Of a stretch of 64,000 bases of DNA, positions 28,389-36,980 are shown piece by piece. Numbering within the stretch: the first letter of the stretch is position 1; each line of letters opens with the position of its first letter. The notes under the pieces are model-generated. The model did no database searches, was not told where the DNA came from, and worked only from the letters and a program-made list of their open reading frames with translations. The stretch is from positions 28,175 through 92,174 of the forward strand of contig NZ_RJPK01000003.1 in NCBI RefSeq assembly GCF_003943415.1. The letters run 5' to 3'. This stretch comes from Streptococcus oralis (lineage in GTDB: Bacteria; Bacillota; Bacilli; Lactobacillales; Streptococcaceae). The position numbers and the translations under genes were made by a program.

Positions 28389-28426
28389 AATATACATTAA
28401 AAAAAAAATTAAGTCAAGTTAATTTT
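28389..28426 (-). promoter_or_regulatory. psaBCA promoter with overlapping PsaR/MntR-type operator
   Basis: On the minus strand a -35 TTGACT (plus 28412-28417) and a -10 TATATT (28389-28394) are exactly 17 bp apart. A dyad at 28405-28426, with arms AAAATTAA and TTAATTTT around the -35, matches the known streptococcal PsaR/SloR type. Repressor binding would cover the -35, giving Mn-dependent repression. Confidence 0.85.
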
Positions 28427-28541
28427 TGAAAAAATTAAAATAATAACTGAAAAACAATAGAAAGTATCAGTTCATTTTTAATTGCATTCCCAGGTAATTT
28501 TTGTTAAGCTAAAAGCAAGTACAAATGAAAGCGAGAACAAG

Positions 28542-30434
28542 ATGACACGTTATCAAGATGATTTTTATGATGCTATTAATGGCGAATGGGAAAAAACAGC
28601 TGTTATTCCAGCTGACAAATCTCGAACTGGTGGCTTTATTGACCTTGATGAGGAAATTGAAGAGTTAATGCTGGCAACTACGGACAAGTGGTTGGCAGGT
28701 GAGGCTGTTCCAGAGGATGCTATCCTCTCAAACTTTGTTAAGTACCATCGTATGGTACGTAATTTTGACAAGAGAGAAGCAGATGGAATCAAGCCCGTTT
28801 TGCCAATGCTCAAGGAATACCTAGACTTGGAGAGCTTTGCAGATTTCACCAGCAAACTAGCAGAATTTGAACTAGCAGGCAAGCCAAACTTCCTTCCCTT
28901 TGGTGTATCACCAGACTTTATGGATGCCAGAACCAATGTTCTCTGGGCAAGTGCACCAGGGACGATTTTGCCAGATACGACTTACTATGCTGAAGACCAT
29001 CCTCAGCGTGAGGAACTCTTGACTCTTTGGAAGGAAAGTACTACGAATCTTCTCAAAGCCTATGATTTTTCAGATGAGGAAATCGCAGACTTACTAGAGA
29101 AACGATTGGAATTGGACCGTCGCATTGCGGCTGTGGTGCTTTCTAACGAAGAAAGTTCAGAATATGCCAAACTCTACCATCCATACGCTTATGAAGATTT
29201 CAAGAAATTCGCACCTGCCCTATCTTTGGATGATTTCTTCCAAGCAGTGATTGGGCAAACTCCAGATAAGGTTATCGTAGATGAAGAACGTTTCTGGCAA
29301 GCGGCAGACCAATTTTATAGTGAAGAAGCTTGGCCTTTGCTTAAGGCAACCTTGATTTTAGCTGTGGTCAATCTTTCAACCAGCTATCTCACAGATGAGA
29401 TTCGTGTCTTGTCAGGCGCCTATGGACGTGCCCTTTCAGGTGTTCCAGAAGCTCAGGACAAGGTCAAGGCAGCTTATCACTTGGCCCAAGGCCCTTTCAA
29501 GCAGGCTCTGGGTCTCTGGTATGCGCATGAAAAATTCTCCCCAGAAGCCAAGGCGGATGTAGAGAAAAAAGTGGCGACCATGATTGACGTTTATAAGGAA
29601 CGCTTGGCTAAGAACGACTGGCTCACTCCTGAAACGCGTGATAAGGCTATTGTCAAACTCAATGTCATCAAGCCTTATATCGGTTATCCAGAGGAATTGC
29701 CAGCCCGCTACAAGGACAAGGTAGTGGACGAAACTGCCAGTCTCTTTGAGAATGCCCTAGCCTTTGCGCGTGTGGAAATCAAGCACAGCTGGAGCAAGTG
29801 GAACCAGCCAGTTGACTACAAGGAGTGGGGGATGCCTGCTCACATGGTCAATGCCTACTATAATCCTCAGAAGAACTTGATTGTCTTCCCAGCTGCCATT
29901 TTACAGGCTCCATTCTATGATTTGCATCAGTCGTCTTCAGCTAACTACGGTGGTATTGGTGCTGTTATTGCCCATGAAATCTCTCATGCCTTTGACACAA
30001 ATGGTGCGTCCTTTGATGAAAATGGTAGCCTCAAGGATTGGTGGACAGAGAGTGACTATGCTGCCTTTAAAGAAAAAACGCAGAAAGTTATCGACCAGTT
30101 TGATGGCCAAGAATCTTACGGTGCAAGAATCAACGGAAAACTAACCGTATCCGAAAACGTTGCTGACTTGGGCGGAATTGCTGCAGCCCTTGAAGCTGCT
30201 AAGAGAGAACCAGACTTCTCAGCTGAAGAATTCTTCCACAACTTTGCTCGTATCTGGCGTATGAAAGGCCGTCCTGAATTGATGAAACTCATGGCCAGTG
30301 TCGATGTGCACGCGCCTGCCAAACTCCGTGTCAATGTGCAAGTGCCAAACTTCGATGACTTCTTTACAACCTATGATGTCAAAGAAGGCGATGGTATGTG
30401 GCGTTCACCAGAGGACCGTGTGATTATTTGGTAA
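28542..30434 (+). CDS. pepO: Neutral endopeptidase PepO (M13 family)
   Basis: PepO is a zinc endopeptidase of the neprilysin family that cuts oligopeptides. The 630-aa protein has the zinc motif HEISH (His478, Glu479, His482), the third ligand region ENVADLGGIAAAL and the substrate-binding NAYYNPQKN segment. It lacks a signal peptide with the start at 28542 (MTRYQDDFYDAI). An open frame to 28482 exists but adds a leader unlike the family. The ribosome site (GCGAGAA) is weak. A bidirectional terminator separates it from the hydrolase on the other strand. Confidence 0.95.
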   Translation: MTRYQDDFYDAINGEWEKTAVIPADKSRTGGFIDLDEEIEELMLATTDKWLAGEAVPEDAILSNFVKYHRMVRNFDKREADGIKPVLPMLKEYLDLESFADFTSKLAEFELAGKPNFLPFGVSPDFMDARTNVLWASAPGTILPDTTYYAEDHPQREELLTLWKESTTNLLKAYDFSDEEIADLLEKRLELDRRIAAVVLSNEESSEYAKLYHPYAYEDFKKFAPALSLDDFFQAVIGQTPDKVIVDEERFWQAADQFYSEEAWPLLKATLILAVVNLSTSYLTDEIRVLSGAYGRALSGVPEAQDKVKAAYHLAQGPFKQALGLWYAHEKFSPEAKADVEKKVATMIDVYKERLAKNDWLTPETRDKAIVKLNVIKPYIGYPEELPARYKDKVVDETASLFENALAFARVEIKHSWSKWNQPVDYKEWGMPAHMVNAYYNPQKNLIVFPAAILQAPFYDLHQSSSANYGGIGAVIAHEISHAFDTNGASFDENGSLKDWWTESDYAAFKEKTQKVIDQFDGQESYGARINGKLTVSENVADLGGIAAALEAAKREPDFSAEEFFHNFARIWRMKGRPELMKLMASVDVHAPAKLRVNVQVPNFDDFFTTYDVKEGDGMWRSPEDRVIIW

Positions 30435-30437
30435 GAT

Positions 30438-30467
30438 AAAAACCAAGGATAGCATCCTTGGTTTTTT
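30438..30467 (+). terminator. Terminator of pepO, bidirectional
   Basis: The stem AACCAAGGAT (30441-30450) pairs with ATCCTTGGTT (30454-30463), with A-rich and T-rich flanks serving both converging genes. Confidence 0.9.
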
Positions 30468-30472
30468 GCTTG

Positions 30473-31102
30473 CTAGAAAAAGGGATTGAAGGTCTTTTCG
30501 TGAGCGATGGTCGTAGCTGGACCATGCCCAGGATAGACATCGTAGTTAGGAAGAGTAAAGAGTTGAGTCTGAATACTATGGAGGAGTTGTTCCATGCTAC
30601 CTGTAGGAAGGTCTGTCCGTCCGATGGTTTCGCGGAATAGAGCATCTCCTGTTAAGACTAGGCGGGCATCAGGAAAGACTATAGAAACACTACCGATAGA
30701 GTGGCCAGGTGTTGGCAATACTGTAAAACGGAATTCCTCAAGCTGGTATTCCTCATGAAAGGCATAGGTGTGCTCAGCTGGTTTGCAGACGACATTAGCC
30801 ATATCATCATGACGAGGTAGACCAGAGAGATTGTCTACAGGAGTGTAGAGCCAGCTGGCTTCACTTTCTGCTACATAAACTGGGGGATTTCCAAAAGTAC
30901 CTCGGACCAAGTCAAGGCTCATAATGTGGTCGTAGTGGGTGTGGGTCAGTAGAATTGCACAGACGGGTTTGTTGATTTTCTCGATAGTTTTGCGAATAGC
31001 TTCCCAATGACTACCGGGGTCAACCACAATCAGGTGTTGATCTCCCTCTATGAAGTAGGTGTTTTCATAGGCAACGGGATTCACGGTTTTATGGATTTTC
31101 AT
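30473..31102 (-). CDS. Metallo-beta-lactamase-fold hydrolase (glyoxalase II-like)
   Basis: The 209-aa protein has the metal-binding motif HTHYDH at residues 54-59, a further His in PTPGHSIGSVSI, the Asp in VLTGDALF and the terminal His in VYPGHGPATT. This set is complete for a binuclear metal site. Such proteins include glyoxalase II and related thioesterases; the substrate here is unknown. It faces pepO across a shared terminator. The 435 bp before it separate it from the divergent secretion locus. Confidence 0.87.
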   Translation of the reverse strand: MKIHKTVNPVAYENTYFIEGDQHLIVVDPGSHWEAIRKTIEKINKPVCAILLTHTHYDHIMSLDLVRGTFGNPPVYVAESEASWLYTPVDNLSGLPRHDDMANVVCKPAEHTYAFHEEYQLEEFRFTVLPTPGHSIGSVSIVFPDARLVLTGDALFRETIGRTDLPTGSMEQLLHSIQTQLFTLPNYDVYPGHGPATTIAHEKTFNPFF

Positions 31103-31477
31103 AGGATTTCCTCTCTCAAAGAATGTACTGATATCAGTATAACACAGAAGAGAAGGCTTAGGGTATTAGAAGTTCCGTCTTTTTTGATTCGTGGGCTGTA
31201 TCTTTAGTTTCATTTTAAACCATTATAATTACAAGTTTCAAAATGAAACCAATCACATAATTAAGAATATCATTCTACCGAACTTTTCGGCTCTTAAATA
31301 CTGAAACGGGTTAATCATTACTGAGTAGAAAAGAATGTCAAAAAAGGGAAGAACTGTCCCAAAGGTTAGAATTATCTGTCTAACTTTTTAGGGGCAGTAC
31401 ATCCAAGACTTTTTACTTATCCTTAGATAGAAAAGGGTTTTATCCTTAATTAATTATCATAAAATTGAGTTTTAAGC
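31103..31477. other. Non-coding stretch with several inverted repeats before the T7SS locus
   Basis: No gene is visible. The stretch holds a 14-bp perfect palindrome TACTGATATCAGTA (31126-31139), a long inverted repeat with arms GTTTCATTTT (31207-31216) and AAAATGAAAC (31240-31249) around TATAAT, and a short hairpin CCGAACTTTTCGG (31279-31291). A further imperfect stem joins ACTGTCCC (31353-31360) plus AAAGGTTAGA to GGGGCAGT (31391-31398). They could be regulator sites or the end of a lost mobile element. Confidence 0.6.
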
Positions 31478-31506
31478 TTGCGGTTGGCTAAAATTGTTGA
31501 TATAAT
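31478..31506 (+). promoter_or_regulatory. Promoter of the type VIIb secretion operon
   Basis: A perfect -10 TATAAT (31501-31506) is preceded by TGA, an extended -10. A weak -35 TTGCGG (31478-31483) lies 17 bp upstream. esxA starts 31 bp downstream. Confidence 0.7.
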
Positions 31507-31537
31507 GAAGGTATAAATTAATTTAAAGGAGATTCAC

Positions 31538-31825
31538 ATGGCTTTAATTCAATTAACACCAGAAGATCTACGTACATCTGCTCAAAAATACACTAGTGGT
31601 GCCGAAGAAGTAAGACAAGTTCTTCGTACATTAAGCAACGAACAAGAAACTATCAGAAGTAACTGGAAAGGTTCAGCTTTTGATAGCTTTGATCAACAGT
31701 TTACAGCATTGTCTCCAAAAATTGATGAGTTTGCGACTTTGCTTGATGAAATCAATGCACAGTTGCTTAAAGTTGCGGACATCGTTGAACAAACTGACCA
31801 AGATATTGCAGCACAAATTCATTAA
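31538..31825 (+). CDS. esxA: WXG100 secreted protein EsxA
   Basis: EsxA is the small helical-hairpin protein exported by type VIIb secretion systems and needed for their activity. The 95-aa product has the hallmark W-x-G turn in RSNWKGSAF near the middle, two amphipathic helices, and a C-terminal tail ending QTDQDIAAQIH. It is the first gene of the locus, behind AAAGGAG. A 69-bp gap to esaA carries a short GC-containing inverted repeat, which may lower downstream expression relative to esxA. Confidence 0.95.
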   Translation: MALIQLTPEDLRTSAQKYTSGAEEVRQVLRTLSNEQETIRSNWKGSAFDSFDQQFTALSPKIDEFATLLDEINAQLLKVADIVEQTDQDIAAQIH

Positions 31826-31894
31826 TTTGTTATAAGTGGCTTTAGGAGGGCGAGAGCCTTCCTATTTTTTATGACGGAGAAGATTTAAAGTAAT

Positions 31895-34800
31895 ATGAGG
31901 AAGAATAAAATTTTTAAATATATAGGAAGTAGTCTGTTGGCATTAGGATTGCTTGCACTAATGGTTTTTTTGAATCTATCTGTTCAAAAAAATACGACTA
32001 TTCATAATGAGAATAGTGCAAAAACAAATCAACAGACCAAATTAAATGTGGCTATTGTAAATGAAGATAAGTCAGTCTATGTTGATACAAAAGAGTATAA
32101 TCTGGGTGCTAGTTATGTAAAAAATATCGAGCGTGACAATTCACAAAATTGGTCTGTTGTGCCTCGTGGAGTAGCTGATTCTGGATTAGAAAGTGGGAAA
32201 TACCAACTCGTTTTAACAATTCCTAGTGATTTTTCTGAAAAAATACTCGATATTAACAGTATCAATGTTGATAAGACAACCATCAATTATAAGGTGAATG
32301 CGCAAGGAAATTTGCAAGTAGAAAATGATGCAAATAAACTAGCAAAAGACATTGTTGCTGATTTGAATGGTCAGTTAGTCGACATGTATATGGCTAGTAT
32401 TTTGAACAACCTTTATACAGCACAAAAAAATGTTCAAGCTAGCTCACAGATACAAGCGACCAATATCGGAAACTATCGTACGAACTTATATGGGACAGCT
32501 ATCAACTCTAAAAATCTTTTCCCAACTCTCTATAGTATGTCTAGTTCATCAGTTGACGCCAACAGTACTTTAAAGACAGGTTTGGAGAGCTACTCACAGA
32601 TTTTTGATCATTTTGATGTTTCGCAGATTGCCTATGGTGAGAAGTTTGGAACTTTGCTTAAAAATAGGATCAGTGAGAAGGAAAATCATGCGAATATTAT
32701 CACTCGACTTATCTCTCAGAGTCGGGAAGACGTTCAGGGGCAAGTTGAAACTTATCAGAAATTAATTGAAGCTCATGGTAGTCTGACTGCGAATATAGAT
32801 GGAACGCCACCAGAACTTGGGCCTTCCTATAAAACAGTGGCAGAAAATATCAGCAAAGAGATTGATAGTTTACAGACCAATCTAACAGATGAAAGAACGA
32901 AGTTTGAAAATCATAAAAAGGATATTCGTAACTTTATCGATGAGAAATTAGCCACTTACTATGGAACAAGTGAGAAGAGCAAAATCACTCTCGGTCAATT
33001 TTTGGATAGAGCTGCAAATAAGGATCTAGAGAAGGTTGAGGAATCTCTAAAAACGCAGCTGGCTTCTGCAATATCAGAATTACCAAAAGAAGACTTTAGT
33101 GGAAAAAAATTTAGTGGTTTTGGTATGACACCAATCACAATACCTTCTGTAAACTATACAGATTTAAAAACGATTAAAGAGCCTAGCGACGAGATCTCTT
33201 TGACGGATTTGAAGAATCTGGAAAATCTAGCAATTACTAGTACGAGTGCTGTTGGACGAACAGGAACAAAGGCTAAGGTATCATGGAAGGCTGGAACAGG
33301 AGTGACAGTTCATTCGGTCACTTATGATGGCACACCGGTTGCCTTAGGCGACGAGATTGATTTGAAGACTGGTGGGACTTTCAAAGTAGCCTATAGTGTT
33401 GCAGAGGCAGCTCCAACTTCAACTTCAACTACAGGTTCAACTGGGACTTCAAGCCCAACTCCAAAAGCAGAGCTAAAATCAATTGATATTTCCTTGAATG
33501 ATGTTCAAGCAGTCAGTGCGCCGGTAGATGTCTTAGCCGTTCAGAAAGCAGCAGTTTCTTACGGACAAAAGGTTCAGAAAATAGCTTCTGCCTACCAAAA
33601 GGTAGAATCACTAAAACAAGCATACGATACCGTCAAAGAGTTAAAAAATAGTAATGTGTCTAAAGCATTATCGGATATTTGGTTTGAAGCGATTGATTCA
33701 AATCTGAAGAAATATGAAGACAGCTTAACTGCACCTGCTAGCGGTACAGATACAGATGGTACTAAAGGAAAAGTAGATAAAGCCTTATCAAAATTGACTA
33801 CTCTGAAGCCTGTTCTAGAAAAAAATGTGCAAGATATTTTGACTACCAACCAAGAATTGGATACCAAAATAAAGGACCAATTGGATAAGTACAAGCAGTT
33901 AAAAGAGAAATTAGAGAATTTGGAAAAGGCACAAGACGGAGGAAATGAAGCCTTTAAAAATACTGATGATCAATTGGCAGCTCTAAATACTGATTATGCG
34001 GCTCTCTTATCTGAAACTAAGGGTGTGAAAGAGTCTTCTCAAAGCAATGTTAAGGCGGCTGAGTCTGTTAATGAGACTTTAGGCAATTTCAATCGTGAAT
34101 TATCAAACGCTCAAACAAGTACTGAAAAGTTGTCGCAGGATGCAGAATCTTTGATGACACAGTTTAATGAAGAATTGACTAATAATGGAAACTTTGTAGA
34201 ATCCTTCGTGAAGGTTTTGAATAATGCCTATGAAAATGGGGTACCAAACGACGTATTGCTGAACTTCTTATCCAACCCTGTTGCTCAAAATTCTACTTCA
34301 GTAAAAGCGACTGTCAATGTTTACCGTCCGTTTACATGGATTTTACTATTGGAGATTATTAGTCTCTTTACAGCCTACCTATTTGCAACTCAAAATGTTA
34401 TTCGCAAAGTTAAAGATAAGTTCAAACTAGATAAGCTACATGATACGGATATTATGACAGTTGGGCTACTCTCGATTTTGGCTGTAGTAGTTGGTCTAGT
34501 AGTTGGTATTGTATCGAGTGCACAGCTTCATGTTGGCCGTGAATACCAACCGTCATGGGTCTTGCTGATTGTTTTAGCTACGTTAGTACTGATTCAAGGC
34601 CAGTATTTATTGCTCAAACATTTCCGAGTGATTGGAATGGGTCTTGCCTTCTTTATGATGATTAGCTTTGTCTATCTATCGAATGCAATTGGGACGACGG
34701 CCAGTCTAACAGGTTTCCCAGCCTTTATCAAAAATCTCAATGCTTTATCAATATTAGAAGCTTTACTCTCAGGATATTTTGATGGGCAACCAGCAAACAT

Positions 34801-34909
34801 TTTAGCATTTGTTGCAGTGACGATTGTCGTAGCTGGATTACTTGTTATGAATATTTTTATCAAAGAAAGAAGCTTTTGGCCTCAAGTATTTCAAACTGAG
34901 AAAGAATAG
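31895..34909 (+). CDS. esaA: Type VIIb secretion membrane protein EsaA (YueB/Pip-like)
   Basis: EsaA is a core membrane component with a large extracellular domain. The 1004-aa protein has one transmembrane helix near residues 8-28 and a long external region rich in coiled coil. A Ser/Thr-rich linker (about residues 505-525, APTSTSTTGSTGTSSPTPKA) follows, and five or so transmembrane helices begin near residue 812. This is the YhgE/Pip topology; the B. subtilis relative YueB is the receptor for phage SPP1. It is followed by essA 3 bp later. The large surface domain is where phage or host contact would be expected. Confidence 0.92.
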   Translation: MRKNKIFKYIGSSLLALGLLALMVFLNLSVQKNTTIHNENSAKTNQQTKLNVAIVNEDKSVYVDTKEYNLGASYVKNIERDNSQNWSVVPRGVADSGLESGKYQLVLTIPSDFSEKILDINSINVDKTTINYKVNAQGNLQVENDANKLAKDIVADLNGQLVDMYMASILNNLYTAQKNVQASSQIQATNIGNYRTNLYGTAINSKNLFPTLYSMSSSSVDANSTLKTGLESYSQIFDHFDVSQIAYGEKFGTLLKNRISEKENHANIITRLISQSREDVQGQVETYQKLIEAHGSLTANIDGTPPELGPSYKTVAENISKEIDSLQTNLTDERTKFENHKKDIRNFIDEKLATYYGTSEKSKITLGQFLDRAANKDLEKVEESLKTQLASAISELPKEDFSGKKFSGFGMTPITIPSVNYTDLKTIKEPSDEISLTDLKNLENLAITSTSAVGRTGTKAKVSWKAGTGVTVHSVTYDGTPVALGDEIDLKTGGTFKVAYSVAEAAPTSTSTTGSTGTSSPTPKAELKSIDISLNDVQAVSAPVDVLAVQKAAVSYGQKVQKIASAYQKVESLKQAYDTVKELKNSNVSKALSDIWFEAIDSNLKKYEDSLTAPASGTDTDGTKGKVDKALSKLTTLKPVLEKNVQDILTTNQELDTKIKDQLDKYKQLKEKLENLEKAQDGGNEAFKNTDDQLAALNTDYAALLSETKGVKESSQSNVKAAESVNETLGNFNRELSNAQTSTEKLSQDAESLMTQFNEELTNNGNFVESFVKVLNNAYENGVPNDVLLNFLSNPVAQNSTSVKATVNVYRPFTWILLLEIISLFTAYLFATQNVIRKVKDKFKLDKLHDTDIMTVGLLSILAVVVGLVVGIVSSAQLHVGREYQPSWVLLIVLATLVLIQGQYLLLKHFRVIGMGLAFFMMISFVYLSNAIGTTASLTGFPAFIKNLNALSILEALLSGYFDGQPANILAFVAVTIVVAGLLVMNIFIKERSFWPQVFQTEKE

Positions 34910-34912
34910 GAA

Positions 34913-35377
34913 ATGAAAAAAATAATTCTTTTGCTTCTTACCTTAGTAGCATGTGCAGCAGTCTCAATGGCTGCTGCAGATGATTTGAAGGATAATAGTC
35001 TCCAGATTGATGACTCCCGACTTGAGAAGAAAGAGGGATTAAAATTTGGATTACAATCTGAACAAATCAAGGAGCTTTTTAACGAAGCGACTCAAAAGAA
35101 GTTGCAAGATATGCAGCAGTATCAAGAGGAACAGTTGATCACAGAAAGGGGCCAACTGTTTTCTGCTATACAGGGGTCAGTGAAAAAATCTCCCGAAGAG
35201 CAGTTGTTTCAGCCAAATTCAAAAAAAATAGCTAAATTTCAAACAAATATAGGTCAGGTAGAAAAAAGTGGATTAAGTGACTTTCTTCCAGAGATATTCT
35301 ATATAGCATTAATTTTCTTGCTTTTTGGAGCAACCGCTGTGATGAGTTATCGCGTGATGGTAGAGAGTGTGGATTAA
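34913..35377 (+). CDS. essA: Type VIIb secretion protein EssA
   Basis: EssA is a small bitopic membrane component of the secretion machine. The 154-aa protein has an N-terminal hydrophobic segment (residues 3-21), a charged helical middle (DLKDNSLQIDDSRLEKKEG) and a C-terminal transmembrane helix (about 122-146). The order esaA-essA-esaB-essB-essC matches the conserved core locus, which supports the name more than sequence alone does. It begins 3 bp after esaA with TAGGAA as a modest ribosome site. Confidence 0.85.
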   Translation: MKKIILLLLTLVACAAVSMAAADDLKDNSLQIDDSRLEKKEGLKFGLQSEQIKELFNEATQKKLQDMQQYQEEQLITERGQLFSAIQGSVKKSPEEQLFQPNSKKIAKFQTNIGQVEKSGLSDFLPEIFYIALIFLLFGATAVMSYRVMVESVD

Positions 35378-35447
35378 ACTTTTGGTAAATCCATTAAGAC
35401 AACTTTGTGAGAAAAAAGATAAATCAGATACAGGAGGCATGTAAGAA

Positions 35448-35687
35448 GTGGAGCAACATATCAATATTACCCTACGCCTGAAAGAAAGGGATGTGGATAT
35501 TCGTATTCCACGTCGGATTGAAGTGCGTCGATTAATCCGAGAAGTGGATACCATTTTTAATCCAGGTAAGAAGCGAAAAAAATATCAACTACGAGTTGTT
35601 AATAAGGGCTTGTTGCTTGATGAGGGTAAGTATCTGTCGGATTATCCAATGACGACAGGAGATTTAGTAGAGATAGAGGAGATATAG
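35448..35687 (+). CDS. esaB: Ubiquitin-like T7SS protein EsaB (YukD family)
   Basis: This 79-aa protein starts VEQHINITLRLKERDVDIRIPRRIEVRRL, in the YukD-type ubiquitin fold pattern with a beta-hairpin, a central helix and a final DYPMTTGDLVEIEEI strand. YukD/EsaB proteins stay in the cytosol and modulate secretion. The start is GTG at 35448, with AGGAGG 10 bp upstream. essB begins directly after the stop codon. Confidence 0.9.
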   Translation: MEQHINITLRLKERDVDIRIPRRIEVRRLIREVDTIFNPGKKRKKYQLRVVNKGLLLDEGKYLSDYPMTTGDLVEIEEI

Positions 35688-36959
35688 GTGACTGAGGAAA
35701 AATTTGTATTTGGCGAGCAGCCATTTATCTATGAAAAAAATGAAACAACTTGGCAATTGAGCCTTAAGCGCTCAGATGTAGCGAGTCAGGATTTGCGGGA
35801 GCTCCTGCTTTTGGATTTGCATCATCCGCTCTTTTTGGAACAGACCATGGAGGCAGATGAGGATAGTGTGACGTTTACGTATCAGCTAGAGCCTCATGGT
35901 CTTCGTTATGAAGAAGTGAAGAGCCGAACCATTTCAGAGCGGATTCGTTTGGCCTTAAATGTCTTTGGTTTAGAGGCAGCCTTGGCCTTGCCGGTGACCT
36001 TTCTTTTGCATCCGATGAATCTTTTTATCACAAAGGATGCCCAAGCAAAGATTGCCTATCGTGGGGTACCAGGCCTCATGACTCCTCAAGCAGTCTCCTC
36101 AGAGGACTTTTTACGTCAGGCTAAGTGTTTTGTGGTAACCCTCTTTAGTGATTTGGATTTTATGGACCTTTACAATGGTTCCTTAGAATTAGAGACCTTG
36201 CCAGACTTTTTAAATGACCTGTGTCAGGCAGATGATATTGCAACAGCAGTTGCTATTTTGGAACGGTATTATGTAGAGAAATCTGCGAAAGAACAGGCGG
36301 ATTTGGTCTTGGTTCCAAGTAGACGGCATCGTGTATTTAAGCTTGCGACGATTTGGTTGACAGCGAGTGTCGTCTTGTTAGTCGTCCCTCTGATCTATCT
36401 GATTTTCATCCAAAATCCCTTCAAAGAAAAGATGTTGCAGGCAGATACGGCCTTTATCAAGGTGGATTACAGTGGTGTGATTACAGAGTTAGAAGGGATT
36501 TCCCCTTCCAGTCTTCCTAATACGCAAAAGTATGAGTTGGCCTACTCTTATATTCAAGGTTTGGAATTTTCTTCAGACCAAAAGAAGGTCATCTTGAATA
36601 ATGTCACCCTTAAGTCGGATGAACTCTATCTGACCTATTGGATTCAAGTTGGGCGTAATCGTTTTGAGGATGCTCTTGATACAGCGAAGCGGATCAATGA
36701 CAGTGATTTGATTCTCTATGCTTTGACTCAGGAAATCAAGCAGGTTCGTGAAGATGGCAAGTTGTCAGGAAAAGATCGTGAAAGTAAACTGAATACTTTG
36801 GAGAGTGAATATAAGAAATACTGGGATAGCCGAAGTGAACTATTAACAAGTGATTCTAGCTCTAATGCATCTACTAGTCCAAATTCTCAAGAAAAGGCTT
36901 CTGAAAGCAAACCTTCATCTGAGAAGAAATCTAGCCCTAGCAGCTCCTCTAGCAATTAA
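35688..36959 (+). CDS. essB: Type VIIb secretion protein EssB (pseudokinase-like)
   Basis: EssB is a bitopic membrane component whose cytosolic half folds like a protein kinase without catalytic activity. The 423-aa protein has that N-terminal domain (about 1-215), one transmembrane helix (about 219-241, TIWLTASVVLLVVPLIYLIF), and an extracellular helical domain. It ends with a low-complexity Ser/Pro/Lys tail (about 385-423). It starts at GTG 35688, immediately after esaB, and essC follows 21 bp downstream. Confidence 0.92.
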   Translation: MTEEKFVFGEQPFIYEKNETTWQLSLKRSDVASQDLRELLLLDLHHPLFLEQTMEADEDSVTFTYQLEPHGLRYEEVKSRTISERIRLALNVFGLEAALALPVTFLLHPMNLFITKDAQAKIAYRGVPGLMTPQAVSSEDFLRQAKCFVVTLFSDLDFMDLYNGSLELETLPDFLNDLCQADDIATAVAILERYYVEKSAKEQADLVLVPSRRHRVFKLATIWLTASVVLLVVPLIYLIFIQNPFKEKMLQADTAFIKVDYSGVITELEGISPSSLPNTQKYELAYSYIQGLEFSSDQKKVILNNVTLKSDELYLTYWIQVGRNRFEDALDTAKRINDSDLILYALTQEIKQVREDGKLSGKDRESKLNTLESEYKKYWDSRSELLTSDSSSNASTSPNSQEKASESKPSSEKKSSPSSSSSN

Positions 36960-36980
36960 AGTAGACCAAGGAGAGAAATT

